Source: Massilia frigida (GTDB taxonomy: Bacteria; Pseudomonadota; Gammaproteobacteria; Burkholderiales; Burkholderiaceae_D). Taken from it: 64,000 nt of DNA. Position numbers and translations under genes: made by a program. Below the pieces are notes generated by a model. That model worked only from the letters and a program-made list of their open reading frames with translations. It made no database searches and was not told where the DNA came from. This document shows, piece after piece, positions 43,130 through 51,529 of this stretch. Each line of letters begins with the position of its first letter. The first letter of the stretch is position 1. The DNA lies in the NCBI RefSeq assembly GCF_011682175.1, contig NZ_WHJG01000002.1, positions 186,001 to 250,000 on the forward strand, given 5' to 3'.

Positions 43130-44026
43130 TCAGGCAAAGACCAGCGAGCGGTGGGCCGCCGTGCCGGCGCTCACGCCATCGGCGGCGGCCCAGGTGGCGT
43201 TGTGCCACATGCGCGCCACGTCGCCGGCCGCGAACACGCCGCGCACGCTGGTTTCCTGGAACTCGTCGGTGCGCACATATGCACCGAGCGGGCCTTCGTC
43301 GAACGCGCATCCGAGCTGCCGCGCGAGCGGGCTGGTTGACACCTGCGTGGCCAGGAAGGCGGCATCGGCCGGCACCAGTGTGCCATCCGCAAGGATAATC
43401 CCATCCAGCGCCGGCGCTGCGCCGCCGAGCGCCACCACCGGACTGTGTTCGATGCGGATGCCGCGTGCGCGCAGGACCTGCTCCTGTTCCGGGTCGAGCG
43501 CGATGCCGTTGGCGCAGTAGGTGACGAACGGCGACCACTCGGCGATCAGCTGCGCCATGTGGGAAGACATCGGCATCACGCCGATCACCGCGAGCTGCCG
43601 GCCCAGGAATTCGTAGCCGTGGCAGTAGGGACAGTGCAGCACCGAGGTGCCCCAGCGCTCGCGCACGCCCGAAATCGAAGGGAACTGGTCGACCACGCCA
43701 CTGGCCAGGATCAGGCGCTTGCCGCGCATGCGCTCACCGCCTGCCAGGACGACTTCGAAGCCGCCGTCGACAGGGGCCGCGCTGTCGACCATCGCATCGA
43801 TGACGCTGGCGCTAGGATAGGCCAGCAGCTGGCGGCGCGCATCGTCGATGATGGCGCGCGGGGCGCGTCCGTCGTGGCCCAGGAAGCCGTGGGCGGCGGC
43901 GGCGAAGCGGTTGCGCGGCTGGCCAGCGTCGATCACGCGCACCGGACGGTTGGCGCGCGCCAGTTGAATGGCGGCCGCCATGCCGGCGAAGCTGCCGCCG
44001 ACGACGATAAAGTCTGTATCCATCAT
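43130..44026 (-). CDS. Thioredoxin reductase-like FAD oxidoreductase
   Basis: A 298-residue flavoprotein. The FAD-binding motif is VVGGSFAGMAAA at residues 8-19, the redox-active pair Cys132-x-x-Cys135 is in HCPYCHGYE, and the second FAD contact GVFAAGDVA is near the C-terminus. A recognisable GxGxxG NADPH motif in the second domain is degraded (VIGVMPMSSHMAQ), so the electron donor is uncertain and it may be a ferredoxin-type or oxygen-reactive relative (GliT/HlmI-like thiol oxidase). Two start codons ATGATG at 44021-44026 follow AAAAGG. A promoter with an internal operator-like repeat lies just upstream. Confidence 0.82.
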   Translation of the reverse strand: MMDTDFIVVGGSFAGMAAAIQLARANRPVRVIDAGQPRNRFAAAAHGFLGHDGRAPRAIIDDARRQLLAYPSASVIDAMVDSAAPVDGGFEVVLAGGERMRGKRLILASGVVDQFPSISGVRERWGTSVLHCPYCHGYEFLGRQLAVIGVMPMSSHMAQLIAEWSPFVTYCANGIALDPEQEQVLRARGIRIEHSPVVALGGAAPALDGIILADGTLVPADAAFLATQVSTSPLARQLGCAFDEGPLGAYVRTDEFQETSVRGVFAAGDVARMWHNATWAAADGVSAGTAAHRSLVFA

Positions 44027-44066
44027 ATGCCTTTTGGCTTGTTGGCACCCCGGCCAACTCGCCGGG

Positions 44067-44095
44067 ATTTAATGTAACAATGATAGTTACGTTAA
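44067..44095 (-). promoter_or_regulatory. Promoter with operator-like palindrome for the flavoprotein gene
   Basis: On the minus strand a -35 TTAACG (44090-44095) and a -10 TTAAAT (44067-44072) are separated by exactly 17 bp. That spacer is almost filled by the inverted repeat GTAAC-N7-GTTAC (44074-44090). A repressor binding there would block polymerase. The predicted start site near 44059 leaves a short leader with AAAAGG before the ATG. Confidence 0.45.
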
Positions 44096-44172
44096 CCGGC
44101 GATGTCAACCGGAGGATGGTCGCGAATGCGCAAGCGGCCGGGGGACGCGGTTTTTGTTACAGTAGCGGGATC

Positions 44173-44388
44173 ATGAAACCAGAACACCTCCAGCTGCTGC
44201 TGACCCGTGAGATGCCTTACGGTAAATACAAAGGCCGCGTCATCGCCGACCTGCCCGGCCACTACCTTGGCTGGTTCGCGCGCGAAGGTTTTCCGCGCGG
44301 GGAAATCGGCGAGCTGCTGGCGCTGATGTACGAGCTCGATCACAACGACCTGCGCAGCCTGCTCGATCCCCTGCGCGGGCGGCGCTGA
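44173..44388 (+). CDS. DUF3820 family protein
   Basis: A 71-residue protein nearly filled by the DUF3820 motif (MPYGKYKGRVIADLPGHYLGWF, then REGFPRGEIGELLALMYEL). Members are small cytosolic proteins once annotated as quorum-sensing-regulated virulence factors or predicted nucleic-acid-associated proteins; their function is not settled. ATG 44173 is chosen as the first Met before the conserved region. An upstream extension to 44080 would run through the neighbouring promoter region. It sits alone between two minus-strand genes. Confidence 0.8.
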   Translation: MKPEHLQLLLTREMPYGKYKGRVIADLPGHYLGWFAREGFPRGEIGELLALMYELDHNDLRSLLDPLRGRR

Positions 44389-44403
44389 TCCGTGCACTGA
44401 CGG

Positions 44404-46284
44404 TCAGCCCGTCGCCGTGCGCTCCCCACGCGAGCGATTGCTGCCTGCCGCCGCGATCACTTGCCGGAAAAACGCGACCAGTTCGGGTACATGGGCATCA
44501 AAGGTGAAGAGCGCGCGCTGCGACCACACCTGCTCGCGCAGCGCGTCCATGTGCGGACGGTCGCGCAGCAAGGCGCCCAGGTGCGCGATGGAATCGTAGA
44601 ACAGGCCGGTGCCGAGCGTGCGCGACAATGACTGCGTCGCGACGATGGCGCCCTCGTTGCGGCGCTGGATCATCGGCAGGCCGGCCGCCGCCAGCGTCGC
44701 CATGCGCGCCGGATAGTTCAGGTCATCCCAGTTGGCGCGCCGCAGTTCGCCCTGGTTGGTGCTGGCGAAGGCGTGCAGCCAGCCGGCGTCGTAGCGCGAG
44801 AATTCGTCGACCCAGCGCGACTGGTCGACGTTGGCGTGCAGGTGCAGGTGGCGTGGCGCCAGGCGCCGTGCGTCGGCGATCCATTGGCGCCACTGGCCGT
44901 GCGTGAAGTCGCCGTAGAAATGCAGGTGGATGCCCTGGGCCGCCAGTTCGCCGACGGTGTGGGGATGCAGGCCGATGGGGCGGCCGGGAACCACGGTGTG
45001 CAATTCGCCGTCCCCGGCGGCGGACAGCAAGGGTGTGCGCACGTCGCCGAACCAGCTCGCCTTGGGCAGGTCGCCATCGAGCACATGGCAGGGCTTGGAC
45101 GTCGACAAACCCGGCAAGACCGTATCGAACCAGTCGCGCATTTCCGGGCTGCTGAAAATGCAGCCGTCGGCCAGCTCGAACAGGTCGATCAGCTGCGGCC
45201 AGCTGCCTTTTTCAAGGCAGATGAACGGGCCTTCCTTGAAGTGCCACACGAACGGCACGCCGGGCGTGGCCAGCATCAGCTCGTGGCAGAACGGCACCGC
45301 CTGCCAGTTCAGCTGGGCGTGGATGATGTGGGGCCGCAGCTGCGCGAGCGCCTCGCGCCAGCGGCTCAAGCGCACTTCGCGCACATGGCCGAAGGGCAGC
45401 GGCCCGACCGTGTTGTACCAGTACGGCGCGCGCATCCACAAGCCGTGCAGGGTGTGGCCCTGCTCTTCCAGCGCCAGCACCCGGTCGGCGTTGTAGGCCA
45501 GTTCGCCGGCCAGCAGGATGGTCAAGCCATCGTCCGCAGGCGGCGTGGGCGGGCGCGCGCGCATGGCGCGGTACTGCGCCACCTCGTCGATCGCGTTGCC
45601 CACCGTAGTGTGGAAGCGCAGCGGCTCGCGCACCCGGTAATGCTGGCGGAACGGGTTGATGCCGCCCGCCGGCTCCTGCATCAGCTTGTGGCGCTGGGCC
45701 GGGTGGCTGGTCCAGTCGCACGTTACCCGGCCGGTGCCGGTAAAGGCGCCCTGCGCGCGCAGGCGCGACCAGAACAGGCGTTCCAGGTCGTCCGATTCGA
45801 GCTCGTCGCGGTCGGTCCAGCGCAGCTCGCTCCTGCGGTACATGCACTGGACCAGTTGCAGCGCGCCGCCCGCGATCAGGCCGTCGGCTTCGCGGTTGTA
45901 ATGATGGCGCACGCCCGCGTAGGCGAGAACGGCGCCGGGATGGGCGTGCAGCGCCGCGCACAGCGAGGCCAGATGGTCGCGGTAGAACACATCGTCGCTG
46001 GGCAGGCAGGCGATCAGCGGCGCGCGCGCCAGGTCCAGCGCGCAGTTCAGGGCGTTGCCCAGGCCGGTGTTGTGCGGCAGGCGCCGGTAGCGCACGCGCG
46101 CGTCAAGCAGGAACGGGGCGACGATGGCGGCCGTGTCGTCGGGCGAGCCATCGTCGATGAGGATGGCTTCCCAGTCCTGCATGGACTGGGCCAGCAGGCT
46201 GTCGAGCGCGCGCCGGATGAAACCGGACTGGCCGTAGGTCGGCATCAGCACCGTGACTTGCGGATCGGTAGGGGAAGGGATCAT
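44404..46284 (-). CDS. Two-domain glycosyltransferase (GT2 fused to a GT-B-like domain)
   Basis: 626 residues. Residues about 10-230 are a GT-A family 2 glycosyltransferase (VTVLMPTYGQSGFIRRALDSLLAQ, ILIDDGSPDDTAAIV, ACLPSDDVFYRDHL supplying the D-x-D-like metal site). From about 255 onward a second Rossmann-type module (LTILLAGELAYNADRVLALEEQGHTLHG, HIIHAQLNW, GIHLHFYGDF, AGLPMIQRRNEGAIV) resembles GT4/GT-B glycosyltransferases. It probably modifies a surface polysaccharide or glycoprotein in the cytoplasm. ATG 46282-46284 is used because the GT2 fold starts at once; ATG 46327-46329 would add 15 residues. No other glycan genes are nearby. Confidence 0.8.
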   Translation of the reverse strand: MIPSPTDPQVTVLMPTYGQSGFIRRALDSLLAQSMQDWEAILIDDGSPDDTAAIVAPFLLDARVRYRRLPHNTGLGNALNCALDLARAPLIACLPSDDVFYRDHLASLCAALHAHPGAVLAYAGVRHHYNREADGLIAGGALQLVQCMYRRSELRWTDRDELESDDLERLFWSRLRAQGAFTGTGRVTCDWTSHPAQRHKLMQEPAGGINPFRQHYRVREPLRFHTTVGNAIDEVAQYRAMRARPPTPPADDGLTILLAGELAYNADRVLALEEQGHTLHGLWMRAPYWYNTVGPLPFGHVREVRLSRWREALAQLRPHIIHAQLNWQAVPFCHELMLATPGVPFVWHFKEGPFICLEKGSWPQLIDLFELADGCIFSSPEMRDWFDTVLPGLSTSKPCHVLDGDLPKASWFGDVRTPLLSAAGDGELHTVVPGRPIGLHPHTVGELAAQGIHLHFYGDFTHGQWRQWIADARRLAPRHLHLHANVDQSRWVDEFSRYDAGWLHAFASTNQGELRRANWDDLNYPARMATLAAAGLPMIQRRNEGAIVATQSLSRTLGTGLFYDSIAHLGALLRDRPHMDALREQVWSQRALFTFDAHVPELVAFFRQVIAAAGSNRSRGERTATG

Positions 46285-46393
46285 CAAAGCGGACTCTTCA
46301 AAGGGGTGGTTGACCTGTGAAGAAAGCATGCGCGGAAAATACGCGCCTTGTTTGATGTTGAGCAGAGGTGCGCGCGATCGGCGATGCGGCGCT

Positions 46394-48580
46394 TCAGCGG
46401 GTCACCATCAGCCGTTTCGCTTCGCGCTGCATGCGGGCAAACTCATCCGCGCACACCGCCTGGCTGAACAGATAGCCTTGCAGCTGGTCGCAGCCGAGGT
46501 CGCGCAAGAAGGCCATCTGCTCGGGCGTCTCGACGCCTTCGGCCACGATTTCCTGGCGCAATTGCTGGGCCATCGTCACGATCGCGCGGGCGATGGCGCA
46601 ATCGTTTTCTTCGTACGGCAGGCCGATCACGAAAGAGCGGTCGATCTTGAGCGTGCTGATCGGAAATTTCTTCAGATAAGCCAGGCTCGAATAGCCGGTG
46701 CCAAAGTCGTCCAGCGCCAGCGCCAGGCCCATGGCCACCAGTTCGTTCATGATGGCGATGACGCCGTCGGTGCCGCGCACCAGCAGGCTCTCGGTTATCT
46801 CCAGCATGATTTGCGCCGGCTCGACGCGGTGCTGATCGAGCACGTCGCTGATGCGGTCCGGCAGGGTGCAGTCGAACTGGCGCGCCGAGACGTTGATCGC
46901 GATCGGCGGCATGGACAGGCCCGCGTCGTCCCACGCGCGGATCTGGCGGCAGGCTTCGTTCATGACCCAGTTGCCGATATCGAAAATCAGGCCGGTCTCC
47001 TCGGCCAGCGGAATGAACACGCCCGGCGAGACCATGCCGTGCTCCGGATGGCGCCAGCGGATCAGCGCTTCGGCACCCACGATGCGGCCGCTGCGCAGGC
47101 TGACCTTGGGCTGGTAGTGCAGCTCGAACTGGTTGCCGGCCAGGGCGTCACGCAGTTCGGTTTCCAGGCGCAGGCGCTCGCGCGCGCGCTGGTCCATCTC
47201 ATCGCGGTAGAACAGGAAACCGCCGGCGCCGGATTCGCCGGCCTTGGCCAGCGCCACCTCGGCAAAGCGCAGCAGCGAGGCGGTATCCATGCTGTCGTCG
47301 AGGTACAGCGCGATGCCGATATTGGCGCTTACCTGCAGGCCGTGGCCGGCCACCAGCAGCGGCGCGGCCAGTGTCGCCAGCAGCTTTTGCGCCACGATGC
47401 CGGCATGCTCGCGCTGGCCGATGCTGGGCAGGGCAATGGCGAATTTGCTGCCGTCGATGCGCGCCAGGATATCCGGCTCGCGCAGCACGCAGCGGAACTG
47501 GCGCCCCACCATGCAAATGACTTCGCTGGCCACGTCGTGGCCGAGCGTGTCGCTGATGGCGCCGATGCGGTTCACTTCGACCACCATCAGCGCGCCGTAC
47601 TCGTTGCCGCGCCGCGCTTCGTTGAGCACTTGCCCGACCAGGTGATTGAACAGCGAGCGGTTCGGCAGGCCGGTCAGGCCGTCGTAGTTGGCCATGCGCT
47701 GCATGCGCGCTTCGGCGTCCTTGTGCACGCTGATGTCGGAAAACAGCGAGAAGGTATGGGTGATCCTGCCCGCGGCATTGTGCACCACGCTGATGGTGAC
47801 CGATTGCGGAAACAGCTCGCCATTTTTGCGCTTGCCGACAATCTCGCCCCGGAACGGGCCGTTGCCCTGCATGGCGGCGCGCACCTTGGCGCGGAACTCG
47901 GCGTCGTGCACGCCGGAGCGCAGCAGGTCGGGGGTCTGGCCGATCGATTCGGCCGCCGAGTAGCCGGTGATGCGGGTAAACGAACTGTTGATCGAGACGA
48001 TGCGCTCGCTGGCATCGGTAATGAGCACGCCCTGGTCGCTGTCTTCGATGATGCGGGCGTACAGGCGGATCTTGTCTTCCTCGGTCAGGTGTTCGGCCAG
48101 CGGCGAGAGGTGCACCAGCATGCCGATCGCTTCGCCATCGTCATCGTGGATCAGCGACAGCGCCAGGCGCACCCAGATCACGTCACCGCTCTTGCGGCGG
48201 CGCCGCACTTCCACCAGGCAGCTGCCGTGTTCGAGGAACAGTTCGGCGATGCCGGGGTCGACTTCGTCGGTATCGTCGGCGTACAGGAACAGCACGTGCT
48301 GGCCGATCGCTTCCTCGCTGCTGTAGCCGAACACCGCCTCGGCGCCACGGTTCCAGCTGGTGAGGTAGCCCGACAGATCGAGCACGATCACCGGTTCGTC
48401 GGACGCTTCGTAGGTGTCGGCATGGTGCCGCAGCAGGCGCCGCGCCGGCGGCTGCTGGGCCTCTTTGGCCAGCAGCAGCTCGGCTTCGAGCCGCACCAGC
48501 ATCTGGGTCAGCGCACTGCCCTCCATCGCGCGCGCGGTGCGCACGAGATCGAGGCTGCGGTCGAGGGCCGATTCAGCCAT
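46394..48580 (-). CDS. PAS-PAS-GGDEF(degenerate)-EAL c-di-GMP phosphodiesterase
   Basis: 728 residues, no membrane segment. Two PAS domains lie at about 55-155 (VIVLDLSGYLTSWNRGAEAVFGY) and 165-285 (GVLITDASERIVSINSSF). The GGDEF domain at about 295-460 has the signature replaced by DGSKF, so cyclase activity is not expected. The EAL domain at about 470-720 keeps EALIRWRHPE, NVSARQF, DDFGTGYSSL and KIDRSF, consistent with an active phosphodiesterase. It overlaps by eight bases (ATGGCTGA) the 3' end of the upstream HDOD gene, so the two are co-translated and probably work in the same signalling path. Confidence 0.92.
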   Translation of the reverse strand: MAESALDRSLDLVRTARAMEGSALTQMLVRLEAELLLAKEAQQPPARRLLRHHADTYEASDEPVIVLDLSGYLTSWNRGAEAVFGYSSEEAIGQHVLFLYADDTDEVDPGIAELFLEHGSCLVEVRRRRKSGDVIWVRLALSLIHDDDGEAIGMLVHLSPLAEHLTEEDKIRLYARIIEDSDQGVLITDASERIVSINSSFTRITGYSAAESIGQTPDLLRSGVHDAEFRAKVRAAMQGNGPFRGEIVGKRKNGELFPQSVTISVVHNAAGRITHTFSLFSDISVHKDAEARMQRMANYDGLTGLPNRSLFNHLVGQVLNEARRGNEYGALMVVEVNRIGAISDTLGHDVASEVICMVGRQFRCVLREPDILARIDGSKFAIALPSIGQREHAGIVAQKLLATLAAPLLVAGHGLQVSANIGIALYLDDSMDTASLLRFAEVALAKAGESGAGGFLFYRDEMDQRARERLRLETELRDALAGNQFELHYQPKVSLRSGRIVGAEALIRWRHPEHGMVSPGVFIPLAEETGLIFDIGNWVMNEACRQIRAWDDAGLSMPPIAINVSARQFDCTLPDRISDVLDQHRVEPAQIMLEITESLLVRGTDGVIAIMNELVAMGLALALDDFGTGYSSLAYLKKFPISTLKIDRSFVIGLPYEENDCAIARAIVTMAQQLRQEIVAEGVETPEQMAFLRDLGCDQLQGYLFSQAVCADEFARMQREAKRLMVTR

Positions 48581-49565
48581 GATGACGCGCGCCGCTGTCG
48601 CGCAGCGCGCCCAGCATCCAGCGGTTCGCTTCGATGACGGCGCCGTTGAAGTCGCACGGCGTCATTTGCAGCGCGCCGATGCGCGCCGCCAGGGCATCGG
48701 GTTGGCCCCGTTCGGCGCTTTCGACCAGGTCCAGCAGCGCGCCCAGTTCACCGGCGCGGTGCAGCAGCGCGCCCAGGACCGCGTCGCTGATCGAGAGCGG
48801 CGCCAGGATCGCCGGCAGCGGCATGCCGAACAGGACACCGAGCAGCGAGAACATGCCGGTCATGAAGGCTTGCTCCTGGGTGAGCTTGTCCAGGCCGCGG
48901 GTGCGGGCCAGCAGTTCGAGCGCACGCGCGCGCACCGACACGCGCGCCAGCAGCATGGGCGAACGAATGTCATCCTTGTTGGCGGCGAACAGCATCAGGT
49001 TGAGCCAGCGCCGCAGTTGCTGGCGCCCCAGGATCAGCAGCGCCTGGCCAAAGCTGGTGATGCGCCGCACCACGCCCATGCCGAGTGAATTCACAAGCCG
49101 CAGCAGCTGGTAAGAGAGGGTCGGGTCGAGCCGCAGCAGCGCTTCGATTTCGTGGGTGTCGGCATCGGCGGCGACCAGTTGCACCAGTTGCAGGGCGAGC
49201 GTGCGCGATGCCGCCTGGCGGGCCGGCTCCCTGGCCGGCGCGGCCATGCACCAGTCGCCATCGATCCAGCGCGCTTCAGGGGGCAGCAGCGCCGCGCTCA
49301 GGCGCTGGTCGGCGCAAAACAGGCTGGGCGCGGCCAGCTCGGTCCAGCCCTGGCCGCGCAGCACCTCGGCCAGCCGGACATCAAGCCCGGGCCGGTACAG
49401 GCAGGGAAACTCCTCGCGCAAGGCGCCCAGCGCGGCCACGGTGGACGGCGCCATGAGCGCGTCGGCCGCTGCCGCGCCGGCCTCGATCAGCAGGCCGGAA
49501 GGCACGCCGCGGCGGTCCGCTAACACGCGTAAAACAAGTAATGGCGCCGGGCTCGAGCAAGTCAT
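48573..49565 (-). CDS. HDOD-domain signalling protein (EAL-HDOD/YuxH-like, N-terminus uncertain)
   Basis: 330 residues from ATG 49563-49565. The C-terminal two-thirds (about 125-320) is an HDOD domain (LQLVQLVAADADTHEIEALLRLDPTLSYQLLRLVNS, ITSFGQALLILGRQQLRRWL). The first about 115 residues resemble a very short, degenerate EAL remnant. There is no Shine-Dalgarno before this ATG. A different-frame ATG at 49597-49599 has GGGGG seven bases upstream and encodes MNFTVTHLLDPDDLLEPGA before leaving frame, so a +1 frameshift near the 5' end is possible. It overlaps the PAS-GGDEF-EAL gene downstream. HDOD proteins are regulatory scaffolds. Confidence 0.75.
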   Translation of the reverse strand: MTCSSPAPLLVLRVLADRRGVPSGLLIEAGAAAADALMAPSTVAALGALREEFPCLYRPGLDVRLAEVLRGQGWTELAAPSLFCADQRLSAALLPPEARWIDGDWCMAAPAREPARQAASRTLALQLVQLVAADADTHEIEALLRLDPTLSYQLLRLVNSLGMGVVRRITSFGQALLILGRQQLRRWLNLMLFAANKDDIRSPMLLARVSVRARALELLARTRGLDKLTQEQAFMTGMFSLLGVLFGMPLPAILAPLSISDAVLGALLHRAGELGALLDLVESAERGQPDALAARIGALQMTPCDFNGAVIEANRWMLGALRDSGARHHG

Positions 49566-49675
49566 CGGGATCGAGAAGGTGGGTAACAGTGAAGTTCATG
49601 GTACCCCCGAGTTATTTACCCTCACCAACGTTTCGATCAAGAACTAAGGTGATTCGCGGAAAATTTTTCCCGTGT

Positions 49676-50611
49676 TCAAGCCGGTGTTGCAAATCCGCCC
49701 GGCACGAAACCGGCCAGTTGCGCAAACAGGCCGGGGCGCTGCATGCGCTCGCGCCACCAGCGCAGGGCCGCGCCCTCCTCGCCCACGCGCCAGGCCAGGT
49801 AAAAGGTTTCGGCGCCGCGTACTTCCTCGACCTGTTTTTCGATCAACAAGCCGCGTTCGATGGCGGGGCGGGCGCAGGCTTCGGGCAGAAAGCCGAAGCC
49901 CAGGCCGGCGATCTGCAAATCGTATTTGGCTTGCATGGTTGGCACGGTCAGCGCGTCCTGGCCGAGCAGCAGGCCGACCGTGCGCGCGGCCATGTTGCGT
50001 GCCGAATCGGCCACCACGATGGCACGGTGGTTCTGCAACTGGCTGCGCCCGAGCGGCTCGGGCATGGACGCCAGCGGATGGCCGGGCGCGACGGCGAACA
50101 CGAAGGGCATGGAGCCAATCACGCGCGCAACGTAGCCGCCCCCGGCCGGACCGTCGCCAGCCACGCCGACCAGCAGGTCGACGCGGCGGTTGAGCAGGGC
50201 TTCCCACGGGCCAGACAAGGTTTCCTGCACGATGCGCAGGCGGGTCTGCTGGGCCACTTCGTAAAAGGCGCGGATATCGTCGCGCAGCGCCAGCGCGGAA
50301 AACATCGAATCGATGCCGATGCCCAGTTCGGTTTCCCAGCCGGAAGCGACCCGGCGCACGCGGTGTTCCAGGTCTTGCGCTGCCTTGAGCAGGTAGCGCC
50401 CTTCGGTGAGCAGCTCGCGCCCGGCCGGGGTGAGCAGGATGCGCGGGCCGTTGCGCTCGAACACTTGCACGCCCAGGTCTTCCTCCAGCTTGGCCACCGT
50501 GTAGGAAATGCTCGAGGGCACCCGGTGCAATTCCTGCCCCGCCTTGGAGAAGGAGCCACGGCGGTCGATGGCGTCGATGATCAGCAGTGCTTCCAGGCTC
50601 AGTTTTAACAT
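49676..50611 (-). CDS. LysR-family transcriptional regulator
   Basis: 311 residues. The HTH at 3-62 reads RGSFSKAGQELHRVPSSISYTVAKLE; the effector domain starts near residue 90. It resembles YhaJ/AllS-type regulators by the style of the HTH, but assignment is loose. The gene is divergent from a pirin gene with 151 bp between start codons, the typical arrangement for LysR control of a neighbour. The intergenic region holds TCGA-N5-TCGA repeats close to the LysR start and a TATACT -10 for the pirin gene. Confidence 0.9.
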   Translation of the reverse strand: MLKLSLEALLIIDAIDRRGSFSKAGQELHRVPSSISYTVAKLEEDLGVQVFERNGPRILLTPAGRELLTEGRYLLKAAQDLEHRVRRVASGWETELGIGIDSMFSALALRDDIRAFYEVAQQTRLRIVQETLSGPWEALLNRRVDLLVGVAGDGPAGGGYVARVIGSMPFVFAVAPGHPLASMPEPLGRSQLQNHRAIVVADSARNMAARTVGLLLGQDALTVPTMQAKYDLQIAGLGFGFLPEACARPAIERGLLIEKQVEEVRGAETFYLAWRVGEEGAALRWWRERMQRPGLFAQLAGFVPGGFATPA

Positions 50612-50670
50612 TCGATTTTTTCGATCATAGAGGACGAAATTTTCCGTTTTTTGATTCGCTCGACGACGCC

Positions 50671-50712
50671 TATACTAGCTTCATCGGTGCAGCGAAACAG
50701 AAATCCACCGAT
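50671..50712 (+). promoter_or_regulatory. Pirin-gene promoter and 5' leader stem
   Basis: TATACT (50671-50676) is a good -10, with a T-rich stretch about 18 bp upstream as a possible -35. Immediately after the expected start site, ATCGGTG (50683-50689) and CACCGAT (50706-50712) can form a 7 bp stem in the leader, ahead of GGAG and the pirin ATG. Confidence 0.45.
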
Positions 50713-50762
50713 AACGTGGATCGAAATTATTGCACATTAACCTTAAAGAAACGGAGCATATC

Positions 50763-51464
50763 ATGTTGGAAATTCGTCAAGGCGCAGAACGTGGCAACGC
50801 AAATCATGGCTGGCTGCAATCCAAACATACGTTTTCTTTCGGTCACTATCACGATCCGAAACACGCCGGTTTCGGCCCGCTGCTGGTCATTAACGAAGAC
50901 AAAGTAGCGCCCTCGCAAGGGTTTGGCACCCACGGCCACCGCGACATGGAGATTATTTCCTACGTGCTGGAAGGGGCGCTGGAACACAAGGACAGCATGG
51001 GCACCGGGTCGGTATTGCACTATGGCGATGTGCAGCGGATGAGCGCCGGGACCGGCGTGCGGCACAGCGAATTCAACGGCTCGGCGACGGAGCAGGTGCA
51101 CTTCCTGCAAATCTGGATCCAGCCGAACGTGACGGGCATTGCTCCCAGCTACGAGGAAAAGCACTTCACGCCGGAGAGCAAAATCGGCCAGCTGCGCCTG
51201 ATTGCCTCGGGCGACGGACGCCAGGGTTCGGTGCTGATTCACCAGGATGCCGCGATTTATGCGGGGATCCTGAATGGCGGCGAGGCAATCGAGCACACGC
51301 TGGCGCAAGGACGCACGGGCTATGTGCACCTGATCCGGGGTTCATTGACGGTGAACGGCGTGCAGCTCAACGGCGGCGATGCCTTGAAAATGACGCAGGA
51401 GAGCGCCATCAGGATCGAGAACGCCGAGGCGGCCGAGGTGCTGGTGTTTGACCTGCCTTACTAA
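50763..51464 (+). CDS. Pirin-family protein (YhhW-like)
   Basis: 233 residues, bicupin. The N-terminal cupin has the pirin metal ligands: two His in GTHGHRDMEIISYVLEG, and His plus Glu in GTGVRHSEFN. Pirins such as E. coli YhhW have quercetin 2,3-dioxygenase activity or act as redox-sensitive cofactors. The start ATG at 50763 has GGAG eight bases upstream; an earlier TTG-type start would add 11 residues. Likely controlled by the divergent LysR protein. Confidence 0.93.
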   Translation: MLEIRQGAERGNANHGWLQSKHTFSFGHYHDPKHAGFGPLLVINEDKVAPSQGFGTHGHRDMEIISYVLEGALEHKDSMGTGSVLHYGDVQRMSAGTGVRHSEFNGSATEQVHFLQIWIQPNVTGIAPSYEEKHFTPESKIGQLRLIASGDGRQGSVLIHQDAAIYAGILNGGEAIEHTLAQGRTGYVHLIRGSLTVNGVQLNGGDALKMTQESAIRIENAEAAEVLVFDLPY

Positions 51465-51529
51465 CCGGCCGTCGATGGTGCGCAGTGTGCGCTGCGCACC
51501 ATCCGGGCGATCGATCGGGTGCTTGCCTG

